64,000 nucleotides of DNA. Origin: Zygnema cylindricum. Taxonomy: Eukaryota > Streptophyta > Zygnematophyceae > Zygnematales > Zygnemataceae. Each line of letters begins with the position of its first letter. Positions within the stretch are counted from its first letter, which is position 1. The position numbers and the translations under genes are program-made. Shown here one piece after another: positions 23,101 to 34,679 of this stretch. Location: contig JBBHKE010002741.1 in the NCBI GenBank assembly GCA_037447655.1, positions 1-64,000 on the forward strand, read 5' to 3'. The notes beneath the pieces are model-generated. The model was not told where the DNA came from and searched no databases. It saw only the letters and a program-made list of their open reading frames with translations.

Positions 23101-26100
23101 TAGAAAGTATACAAATAATTGAATGTATAAACTGTAAACTTTTTATTTAACATATCAAATGATTAAACTTGGAAAAAAGGTACAAACCTTTTTGATTTAA
23201 GAACATTTTGAATACAGTCAAAAAGACGGTCTTTGATGGAATTGATAGCTTTAGCAAAACCACTACTGTACCTAAAGAAGAAGGAAAGAAGAAAAACAAA
23301 GTTAGAAAACCATAATACAGGGTTAAGAACATCGGTTTCAGCATTCTTTTGCGTCAATCCTTTTTCTACTTCTTTTATAATCACTTGATACTTATGAATT
23401 TTCTCTTGAAGAGGAGAAGCTGAAAATAAAAATTGTTTCCTTATAAATAAAAAGGGGGGGGGGAGTGAAAAGAAAGAAAGGAAACCAAGAGATTAAATTG
23501 ACTAACTAGGAACTAAAAAAGAAAACATCTTTGCTGTAAAAAAAAGAAAATGTGATGATATATCTCACCAAGCTTCCTTCGTCCCTGGGTTTATCCCCGT
23601 CCAAAGAAAAAGAAAAAACAAAAGAAAGGGGAGAAAAGACAGAAAGTCAGGTAAAAGAGTAAAATTAGCAGTAGAACGCCGACCTCATAGAGTCAATTGA
23701 GGGCAATAAGAGGGTGTTAGCGGTATTAAAGGCGTAACAAAGGTATCACGGGGATAAGAATATTAAGGGTGTTAAGAACAAGGGTAATTTAACATTTTTC
23801 TTTTCAAATGGATGCGGATGTAACTATCCTTATGCTACAAAACTATGTTATATATGGTTGTGAGGGAATTAGAGTAGATTTTTATATGATATATTACTAA
23901 GAATTTTCTGATGCTTTACGAATTGTGAATTGCATAAGTAAAATTTACATTTGTAGCGCCAGTGATGTCAAATATTGGACAATCCTACACACTAAAGTGC
24001 GTATGAAATATGATCGATTATTTTGCCACAATTGTGAAAAGGTTACACTTTTAAAACGAGATCTTAGACCGTATATTTTAAGTTTTGGAATGTATTTAAA
24101 GCTTGTTAATCGAAGTGCCAATTAAGGGTAAAAGAATAAAAATTGTGACCACCGTGAAAACGCATCTGAATGCCATGATTTTTGGGTTTGTTAGCAAAAG
24201 AAAATTATAGATCAGTCGTTTAAACAAGTTTCTGTACATAATTTTTTTAAAGTTATCGACGGCCTGAGATGTTTTTATGTCATTAAGAACAATGTCAATT
24301 GGTATGTGGGTTTTTGTTTTTCAACATGTTTAAGAAAACATGGACACATTTTTGCCTTTTGGAATGTTGGTCTACTTTCAATTAAAAAATGATGAAAAAG
24401 ATATATCAAATCTTGTCGAAAGAAAAGAACCACTTATCTTCTCTATTTTGCTTCACAACTTTGGTACATAAACACGTTGTTTTTGTTTAAGTGCTTCAGT
24501 GATGTTTGCATACGTTCGTTGATCTTTAGAAACAAATTTTTAAAATTTAAAATCTAAAATATTTTCAACACCCAGATTATCATACCTAGGGGGGACTCTA
24601 CGTACGACAGTACTCCTAAAAGGGAATAAAACCGCCTAGAAACCTGCTATTTACGGGTGAATACCAGGCAATAGTCTTATAATAAACAACCCGTCTTTTC
24701 GGGATTATAAAGGTTAGCTTTAGAATTCCTTCAAAAAAAAGTGAAGGTGCTTTGGCGTTTTATGAATTTTAGGGCTGTTTAGGGTGGTTTAAGGGTATTT
24801 TAAGGTGTTTATAGGTTATCTTTTAGTGATTTCAAGGTTTGCAAGGCTTTTGGAACTATGTTGGTTGGTAAGTGTAATTTACGATTGTTGTAATATTTGC
24901 ACTTTATAGTTTCGTTTTATAAACTCACCAAGTAGGAAACGCATCGACATCCGTTATCACGTCTTGAAGGCTACCCTAAAAAAGACAAAAACATGAACAC
25001 CCCTTCATAAAGAATAATAAGTTGATCAAAAAAATAATAGTAGTTTACAAAAGTGAGTCGCTATGGATAAATGTACTATATGCTATTTTAACAAAATTAA
25101 GAGGATCTTCTCTCTCTCTCCCTCTCCCCCCCCTCCTCTCCCTCTCTCTCCCTCCCCCTCTCTCCTCCCACCCACCCTACCTCTCCCCCCACCTCTCCCA
25201 ATTCCCCCTCACTCTCACCTCCCTACTTCACAAATGAATTCTGAATTGTTATTAGTGTTATTTGCACTAATTTGGTCCCAATTTTCTTTGTCCTCGAACA
25301 TGAAAAAAGTGTTCATTATACTGTTTTTTTTTTCTTGACGGTGTTTCTTTTAGTGGTTCAGAATCTTCCGCGTCATTTGTGACATCAATGATGTTGTTAA
25401 CACAATCAGTCATACATTAATACTTAACAATATTTATTAACTATTTCATTTAGTCTTAACAGAAAATAGCAATTCACGGGTACTTTAAAAAAACATGGCA
25501 ATTTCACTTAAAAAAAGTAGAATGGTTAAAGACGAGCTACCTGTCATACTCTATGCTATTGTCAAAGAAATAAGTGGACATGCTTGCAGTCGGAAAATGA
25601 TTTCTCTCGCTCGCATCCTCTCGTATTACTAATATGAATGTGAGTACATTACGCTTAAACACTCTCACTCCCTCTCTCTCCCTCTCTCTCCCTTTGTACC
25701 ACTCTGTACCTCTCTCTCCCTCCTTTCTCCCTCACGCTCACCACCACCCCCTCTCACTCCCCTTCGACCTCCTCCCTCGCCCTTCCCCTTAATTACCTTT
25801 TCTGTTCCGCGAAACGCCACCACGAGAATCCTATTTGTCCGATCTCTCCAAATGGTCGCCTGAGGAGAAGGGATAAAGAGCGGGGAGGTGGGGGAGAGGG
25901 AGGAAGGGAGAGATAAGGAGAGAAGGTAAAAGGGCCGGGAGAGAGAATGGAGAAGAGGGGAGAGAAAAAATTGAAGAAGAAGTTGATGAGGGAGAGAATG
26001 GAGGAAGGACGAAAGAGGGGATTGCAATAGCATTCACCCTCTCTCGAGTTTTAGTGTGTTAAACATCGCCCATCCTGTCAATTATCGCTAAAATTCATAC

Positions 26101-29100
26101 TATTGTGAAAAGGGCTCATTGAAACACGTAAAAAGGTTTTCTGAATCCTAAAAAATTTGAAACATTTACAATTAAGCTCATAAGGTGGATGTTATGATAT
26201 ATATAACGCATTAAATACACACACGCAGACATACGAGACAGGGAGAGAGAGAGAGCAAGATAGAGAAGAGCGAGAGAGAGAGAGGGAAAGAGAGAGAGAA
26301 TCTAGAAAACAGAAGTTTGAAGGAAAAAAATATCCGACCTGAGTGTCTGTATCTCCGTTTTGCACAAAACAAATTTTTTCGCACGTTGAAATTGATCCTC
26401 GGTTTAAAGAAGAAGCCAGAAGACTCCAAGCCTCTGCTGCACTTCCTGCTGTTGCGAAAATCTTTTTTAATTTTTTTTCTTCCTCCTCCATAATCGGTTC
26501 CAATTCTTTCTTTTTCTCTGTGGATCCCCCAACGTCATAAGAAGCGACCAGCGATTTCGACTCTCTAAAAATGGAAACACTCACGGCTGGTTGAGAGTTG
26601 AGTTTGAATTCGCTGCGATTTTTTCCGTTCCCGTTACCGATCCCGCAGTCAGGTTTACTACAATGTGAAAACTTTCCTCTTCACCGTCGGAGTTTACACC
26701 GTCAGTTATGGATTGTGTATTTGTTTCCCCTGTTGGACTTACCGCTGAGCTTGAGTTTCCGGCAGAAGATTTCCATCCAGCTTCTTTTAGTGTGGCTTTT
26801 AATTCCGCGATTTCTTTCTTACTACCAATTGTTGTTTTCTGTGTTGTCGTTTTGGAGATTTGCGATCCGGAAACGTTACCGTTTTCAAATTCAGTAGTTG
26901 ACACTTCCGAATTTTCTGGAATAGCATGGAAAAGGATTTTTTTTTTCTTCTCTCGTGATAATAGTTTGATAGGAGTTGCTTCGCGTTCCGTTTTTTCAGT
27001 ATCCTCGAATCTTTGATATTGGACCTGTAAACAACAGAGAAAAAAAAGGTGAACAAAAGGTGACCGCAAGTTTGAGTTTTTGTTCGTTTTTTTTTCAGAA
27101 AGCAAGGATAGAATTTTCAGGTTTTGTGCACTTAAAAAAGTACAAAAATATTTTTTTTGCAGTAATGTAGAGGAACAGAGAGAGTGGGAAGAGAGAAAGA
27201 TGCATACTTCTAGCGTCAGTATTCCTCCCCCATTTTCTCCTTTCAGCTCGAGAGGGATTGTGTGATTTTGTCCTGTCCTTCCCATACCCATTTCCACATA
27301 ATGAGTAAATAATAAAACAAATTCTATGTATTCATTAGATTTCGATGAATCATGACTAACCCAGCTATAAGAACGCTAATGGAAAAGGGGATTATGTGAC
27401 AAAAGAGTGCGGCTTAAAACTCTAAATCGTGTGTACTGAGATTTAAAAACAAAATGCTCCAATATGAGCCGGATAAATATTTTATATAATTGAAAGACTA
27501 CCTATTTTCAGTTTGACCAGAAAAATTGTTCAAAAGGTTTTGAAAGTCTTACCGTCACAATAATTATTCAACATTATCATCTCTTCACCCAATTTTTTAT
27601 CCGAGTCGTCTCTATTGTTATCTCTTGTTTCCACCTGCGAGTCAAACAAAAATGAGTTAAATGAGTCTAGTTTTCATTCACACGTTTTTTTCTTGTTTTT
27701 TTTCTGTCTATTTCTGTTTCTTTTTTTTTTTCTTTGCCTTCAGTTTGTTATGCTGAGTCTGTAACCTGAAATAAACCTAAAAATGGAGCGTAAAAGGGAC
27801 ATTTTTTTTTTTTTTTTATACCTTTAAAGTTGCCTCTGAAGGTGATGGAATCAAAAAGAGAAAAGTTTGGTTCCAAACTGGATTGGTCTCTCTGTACAAA
27901 AAAAAAAAAAAACAAAATATAAGGATAAATCAACTTAAAAACTTGAAATGCCAAATACATTATCAGGTGCACTATGTTTTATTTTGAAGGAAAAAAATTG
28001 GATATCTCTGATTGTTATATATGCCACTAATAAGACAGGAAATGAAGTGGCCTGAATTGATTTGTACTTTTTCATATTTGGAATTTCAGCAATGATCAAA
28101 GGAGAAGAAAAGGAAAAGGAAAGAGATGTAAAAACAGTTCGTCTATCGGCGTTAATTATATAAAGAAAGATTAGAAAATACGTAATCTTTCGAGAAATTA
28201 GAAAGAAGAAAAAAGGAAAAGTCTTACTCTCTGATGACTTTGGTTTTACCGAAACCATCTGCTGATTCGATAACGACGTAAGGATCGCTTTTTCCTTGTA
28301 ACTGAATCCCATTACATGACAAGAAATCAATTACCGGAAATAGTGTGATAAAAATTCCATTTCATCTAATGAATTAATTACCTAACCTACTCTGGTTCCA
28401 GCCACACTTTGTGCAATCAAACTACCGAAAATTGTACTTTTCATGTCATAAATCTATTACCTAATTAGTGTGGATTTAACTGAAATTCCATATGGTGACT
28501 CCATAAAAACTGAATGCGTATCAGATTACAATCCTATTTCATGTAAGTAATCAATCATAAATAATCTGGATGTAATTGCGAGGCATAACAATATGTCGGC
28601 TACCAAAATTATTCTGTTTATAAACCCATTTCACGTAATGAATCAACCACCAAAATTTTGTGTTCATAATCCTATTCCAAACAAAAACTCACTAACTAAA
28701 GTTAGTCTGGATGTAATTGCAGCTTCTATTCTATGATAGCTCAATTCTAACTGTGTATACGTGCATTAAGTATCGAGATTAGTGTGGTTACAATCCCATG
28801 TTGTAATGAATCAAGTAGCAAAGTTGTGGATATAATTGCAGCTTCATCGCATAGAATCAGATATGACTGTTTATAAGTATATCAACTTCCAAAAATTAGT
28901 GTAATTATGGTTCCATTTTATGCAGCGAATCAGTCACCAAGTTGTCATTTTACTCTCTTTCCCAAATTGTGACTTCATATCTTAGCTCAAAATATATAAC
29001 AGAGTCTGTGTTTTAATAACCAGGTTTAGTGTGGCTAAATTCCACATTTATCCAGCAAATCAGTTACCAACAATAGCCATCATTTTACCGCAACTTCATA

Positions 29101-32100
29101 TCATAGTTCATTATCAACAATCGTACTTTATGTATATCAACTACCAAAACTGGTGTCGTTATGATCCCTTTTCATGTTATGCCTCACTTGCCGGAAATGT
29201 TTAAAAAATCTATTTTATGCAGTAAATCAGTGTGGATAACGTTTCATATTCATATCATTGATCATTTAGTGAACCGTATATTTGTTTATCAAGTACTGAA
29301 ATTTGTGTCATTATTTTCCCATTTCATGTATTGAGTCAATTACTCAAAATAATCTTGATTGCAACCACATATCGTAGTTCAATAGCTATAACAATTTAAC
29401 CACCTTTCATGTAATGAACCTATTACCAAAACAGCTTGTAAACAGTTCTACTTCATGCAATGAACTAATTGCCAGAAATAGAGATACAAGTGCAACTGCA
29501 TGACAAAGCTCAGTACTTATAATGGTATATAAGTATATAAATTTCTAAAACCATTATGGCTACCATTCCACTTCATGTAAAAACCAGATTACAGAGTGTA
29601 ATCACAATTTTATTTCATGCAATGAATCGATTGCTAGAATTAGTGTGGATACAATCCCAGTTAACATGGTATATTAAACCGATAATCCAAAAGTTACTGT
29701 GGTCACATTCAAAGGTTTCCGGAATCTGTTTTTCAAAAAGTACAGAAATAATGTTCAGAGTTCACTGAACGTCCATAACTTACTCTAGTGTACATGTCAA
29801 TGCACAATGCACAAAAAATAAATGCACAATTTAGAACGAAAATTAAGTACAAAAAATCGTGGAAGGAATTAAATGCAGAATATTGTAGAAGAAACTGTAA
29901 AACTTACCTTAGAGTTTAATGTGATATTTAAGATGAACGTCATCAGAAATTTAGAGCGGAATTGAATAAAAAGTTCTTACCCAACCATCGACATTCGGAA
30001 GGTTGGATCCCTTGACAACTTTGACCTTCAATCGTCCCGTGTACCGTTCGTTAAGAAATTCTATGCCCACAAAAAATATATTTATTTAGAGATTGCACAT
30101 GTATACACATACATATAAGCATAATATGTAAAATTCTGCTTTATTTTTTATTCTATATATTTATACGATGAAAAGAACAAAAAGTAAAACCAGAAAATAT
30201 ACCAAAAATAATTCCGGGAAAAAAAAAACAAAGAAATAAACCAAAACTAGTATTCATTGAAACTCTGAAAAAAAAGTGACCTTCAACAATTTAAAAAAAA
30301 ATGAGACGCATGATATAAACTATGGAACACAAAATGTACAAATTGGACCATAAAAAAAAAAGAAAAAAAATATACTTTGAAATATAAAATGTTTCACATC
30401 CTCTGCTGTTCATTTGCGTGTATCCCAAAGATCTCTGCAAAAAAGAAAAAAAAAACAGACATAAATAACGGATGTATATATTCAATTTACCAAATTTTTT
30501 CAGGAAATTCTAGCACAATTTGATTGCAAAATGTCGGAAGAAAACCAATGGAAGTCTGAATGAAAAAAAATCATGCAATTTTCTTTATTTAAACTGTTGA
30601 AAGGAAATTCAATTATAGATTTTTTGCAGATTAAAGAAAATAATGTTCAATGTCCAATGATTGAGCTGAAATTTTTATTTTCCCTTAATTACATGTTTGA
30701 GATTCGATTCAAGTGGTAGGTTTATCTCCGATTGCTCCGCACCAGTCATAAATGAACACATCAAACCATTGTTAAGGTATAATTTAAAATTCTTTAATGA
30801 TAAAATTTGTGCCAAGAACTCATCCTCTGTAATAATGTTTAACACAAAAAATGGGAGGACAGAACCAAGAAAGAAAATCTAGGATTCACATTAAAAATAT
30901 TCAGAAATAGAAAATAGAAACAAGGACGTAAATATCAGCCGATATAAAACGGCAGTCTAGCATATAAAATGTATATGTCCGACATGTTTAATAAAAAACA
31001 TGTATAATTTCCAATATGTTTAGTGTCCGACGTGTGTGAATTCGGACAACTTTAATGTCCGATATGTGCAATGTCCGACATATTCAATGTCCGATATGTT
31101 CATTGTTCAAACAGTTTTGATTTCGGACTTTTGAGCTGATAACGTTCCATTCCATTTTTTACGGACACCCAACTCACAATTTATTCTAAATTACTGGGTA
31201 TGGAAAATCATTCATGAATCCGATGTCATATTCTTGTCGGATGTGACCCACAACATCAAAAATCCGCCATTGAAGTCAAAGACAATGACATTTTAATCCT
31301 TTCAAATTTCCATTTTCCAGGCAATCCACACTAATTCACGTATCAACAGATCTCAAAAAGTGTCCTTACATCCGGTGTGTTATACGCATCGAATGTGAAT
31401 CTCGCCATCGCAACCGCCACATTGAGATCGAAAGCGGGAGGTGTCACAAAATTTGTCTGTTCCGCCAAGTTTGTATCTTGCTCCAAGTTTGTCTTTTTTG
31501 CGTCTCTCCCATCTGTATTTTCTTGGTCGCTGCGGGACCTTTTGAGGGACGCGCCTCCATTTCCGAGATCCATGAATTCAGTCATTTCCGTACAGTCAGT
31601 TGAGCTAAGAGTAGTAAAGAAGGGAGAACACTAAAGTTGTGAAAGCAGCTGACTTGGAAATACCTTCCTAGAGTATTTGTGAGAGAGATAATTGGAGGGG
31701 AGTTTTAGGAGAGAAGGATGGAAAACTTTAAAAAGATAGCTTATAGATCTCACAGATTGCTTTTTATATCTTCCTTTTTCTTTAAACAAAAACCTTTTTC
31801 CAAAAAAAAGGAAAACTTATGTGTAAATACGAACACGTAAAAAGTATGGCACGTGAAGGTATCCTTCAGACTCCTTTCTAATACTTTTGCAAATTTTGTA
31901 ATAACAGTTGTCGAATAAATATTTTTTGTATTTCAACTGCTCAATCCTAATGTGTCTTAAGTTAATAGTTTTTTGCACTTTCTGATCTGTTTTTCTACTT
32001 GTGTTGGCGGTATTTAAATTCACCCTATACCGTGTATTTCCACTTGAGTCTATAGCCGCGTTTCTCACTTACACGAGAAACACGATACAGGGGTAGCCGC

Positions 32101-32876
32101 GTTTCCCATAGCTTGGCCAATCTTGACTTTTGGTCAACTGGGTTCAGTCAATGGCAGTATTGTAGCCATCGTTTTGTCAACCTTAGTTAATGTTTGGTCA
32201 ACCGTGTTTGGAAGCTTCGTACCAATGCGGACCGTCATCCGTACAATCCTCGCTAAAACCGTTCGGATACCGTACGCGAAACATGAAAAGTACGACTACG
32301 AAGTTTCCACAATCACATAACGCGACATTTTTGAGATTAGTCATTGATTCGCATAAAACTATTGAACGGTTCAAAACAAGCCACGTCACTTTGCACCGAG
32401 CCCGAATTTTCAACGAGTATCTAAACCCCAACCAATAACAATACGCGGTTTTGTCGCCGGGAGTCTCCCGCACGAAGTCGACCGGAACCATCGCGTCCGT
32501 ACGATGAAAGAAAGTGCTCCCGCAAAAGCCGGCGGCTTCGAAACATAATATTTTTGGCGACTGGAAATTGACGCACGGACGGCCGACGAACAAAAGAGCC
32601 GGCCGTAGAAATTCGGCGTCTTGTGTTCACACACACCCAAGTCTCAAAAAATTGTCGGTCACATCTTTTCGCGACTGTGTACATTTTCCGTCGCCCGATT
32701 CATGGAAAGTCCTGCCTAAACGCGGCACTCCAGTATTCCGTACATGTCTAGTCAGCAGCCTCTATGTGATCATCGTCACACGCGGCAGCGCAGCAGCGAC
32801 CGTTTCACCCCAAAGGCGACACTCCGACGATGCGAAAAGATGGGAATCCGTCGCAATGTCGTCCATAGGCACTGTA

Positions 32877-33092
32877 CACCCGGAATCGCTTATAGTGTTA
32901 ATGCTATTTTAGCCGCTTAAAACATCTTTTCTCTGTACACACGTGTCCGATTTACGATTGGAGACCATCAATCGAAAGGTGAGAAGCTTGTCTTTCAATC
33001 GGAACCGTCCGATTTTCAATCCGACAAGTGTGCACGGAGAAAAAAGTTTTACGCGGCTAACAAAACATTGGCACTGTAAGCGATTCACGGTG
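32877..33092. mobile_element. MITE with TA target duplication, 216 bp
   Basis: TA flanks both ends (32875-32876; 33093-33094). Left end CACCCGGAATCGCTTATAGTG, right end inverted CACCGTGAATCGCTTACAGTG. The interior carries the conserved AAAACATCTTTTCTCTGTAC and GAGACCATCAATCG words found in the copies at 886 and 37790. Confidence 0.75.
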
Positions 33093-33506
33093 TAGCTTTT
33101 GCGGAAGCCTCTCAAAAAACGCGCTGACGCTTAGCGCTGACGTGGCGACAGCGAATCATGTTCCAATCTATACACAGCGCAAATTTTTTTTTGAATCTCA
33201 GCCGTCCGATTTTTTTTTGAACTGCACAGATCGTAGCATCCAAATGAAACGAGGTTCTTCCACGCAAACGCAACAAAGCATTAGGGTTTGAATAGCAAAC
33301 GGTCAACGCTAAACGAGCCCGGTCTCGTGGGCCATTTACATGCGAAGTTATAGAGGAGGCCACGTGGCAAGCGTACAGGGTGGGCCTTGGGCTTAGGATT
33401 TTTTCAGTTATTTCCGCTGTTCCGAGAAGTTCCCAGAACCTACTGTTGCTATTCGCTATGCACCAAAACGCTGGGAGGGCCGGCTTCTTGAACCCGTACG
33501 AAAGTA

Positions 33507-34257
33507 CAGTACACCGCCAATCGCTATTAGCGTTGTGTACGCAACACCGCGAATCGTTATTAGCGTTGAGAAATTATTAGTGTAAAGAAAAAATTAGCGT
33601 CATTAATTCTAATTTAGTGCCAGGAGACGTGGCAGATTATGGTCCACGTCCTTAAATAGTGTAGTTTATTCTATTTAAGGTTTTAATGTCAAAATTTTGG
33701 GGTGCCGATATAGAGTTCATAACGCTAATAACGATTCGCGGTGTAGTTCCGTCCCGCTTTTTTTTTGTTTTATTCTCCATTAGTGTAGTTCATTCTATTT
33801 TTTTCTTTATTCTATTTAGGGTTATTTTCAGTACGTTGTCTCTTAAATAGAGTGGTGTACCGTCAGTGTCAGACCGTACATAAATGTACCTTTTACTGTT
33901 AAAAAGTACAATAAATTAGTTTTAGTCACCGCGGACGCATGAGAATGTGCGTTCTAAAAAGGAAAAAATACCAGGTCGTAAAAAATCCCGTTCGCACATA
34001 TTCGTCCGACAGCCGCGTTTCGATCGTGTGAATGTACGATTTATGTACAATTTGTCAGATTTTGTACGGATACCTATATTAGTGTAAGCATGTTTGCGAC
34101 CGACATTTTTTTTTTCAAAGATCCAAATTACCATAATCAATAAATTAGAATGTATGATTTTTTCCAAAATTTTCAAATTCTTAAATAGCGTACACCGCTG
34201 TAATTATTATTATACGCTAATCAAACTTCTACGCTAATAGCGATTGGCGGTGTACTG
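33507..34257. mobile_element. Outer MITE of a nested pair, about 750 bp
   Basis: Terminal inverted repeats of about 30 bp match perfectly, with the core CACCGCCAATCGCTATTAGCG at 33512-33532 and its complement near 34232-34252. GTACAGTAC at both ends leaves two equally good TA target positions, so the limits are uncertain by five bases. A smaller MITE of the same family lies inside its left part. Confidence 0.75.
33545..33743. mobile_element. Inner MITE nested in the 33507-34257 element
   Basis: The ends are CACCGCGAATCGTTATTAGC and its inverted complement. TA follows on the right; the left flank is AA, presumably a mutated TA. Confidence 0.7.
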
Positions 34258-34679
34258 TACTGAGAGTTTTCTAACATCCTACCATCCTGGCGTTTCTTTG
34301 ATTCGCACTGAATGTCGCACTGAACGTATTATATGCGGACCTGACACTTTATGATGCCGTCGAGTTTTGAAACGCGCAGTCAAAATAACTCCGTACGATC
34401 GCGTCCGAAGCTTCACGGAAGTCGCCCTTTTAAAAACTGAGAGGAGAGAGGAAAACTGATGCCAGAAAAAATGATATAAAAACCACAATATTTCAACTGT
34501 TAAAATAAAACATTATTCAAAAACGATTATTAAAAATCCAGCAGAAGACTAAGAAGGGAACCTGAAGGATTTTTTTAGTTTCTCTAGGTTTTTACGAGTT
34601 TGTCTTTCCTCCTCATTGTTTTGTTTTAATAAGGACTTAAAAAAGATAAAAAAGATAAAAAAAAAAAAAAAGGGAGGGA

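Larger units (their letters stand above)
18199..31585 (-). pseudogene. C2-domain class 3 lipase, copy A (pseudogene)
   Basis: This is the paralogue of copy B on the opposite strand. Exons (high to low) are 31585-31370, 30434-30376, 30062-29981, 28295-28228, about 27894-27825, 27634-27553, 27306-27208, 27024-26339, 25859-25797, 24975-24929, 23584-23569, 23271-23188, 21971-21864, 21525-21444, 20241-20131, 18622-18497 and 18249-18199. The lipase nucleophile motif TGHSLGAAL and NFGSPRVG are intact. Lesions are many. The acceptor before exon 3 is AT instead of AG, and the only nearby AG leads to a stop. The acceptor of exon 4 is shifted by one base. Exon 7 has lost its acceptor. A one-base shift ends exon 8 near 26581. 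One extra base gives a stop at the start of exon 12. The exon matching 47454-47507 is deleted. The N-terminus differs from copy B and shows no transit peptide. Confidence 0.85.
31586..34679. other. Intergenic region between head-to-head lipase copies
   Basis: No gene is visible. It separates the start codons of copy A (minus) and copy B (plus) by 3.1 kb and would have to contain both promoters. It contains two single MITEs and one nested pair. A C/G-richer block lies at about 32430-32860, without recognised function. Confidence 0.5.

Noticed and set aside
27025-27297. Open frame joining exons 7 and 8 in copy A as one coding exon
   Set aside because: The 183-bp intron happens to be a multiple of three without stops, but GT and AG borders are kept and copy B has a clear intron here.
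32198-32912. Overlapping 65-132 codon frames in the intergenic region
   Set aside because: They overlap on both strands in C/G-richer sequence, have no recognisable domain and are not conserved elsewhere in the window.
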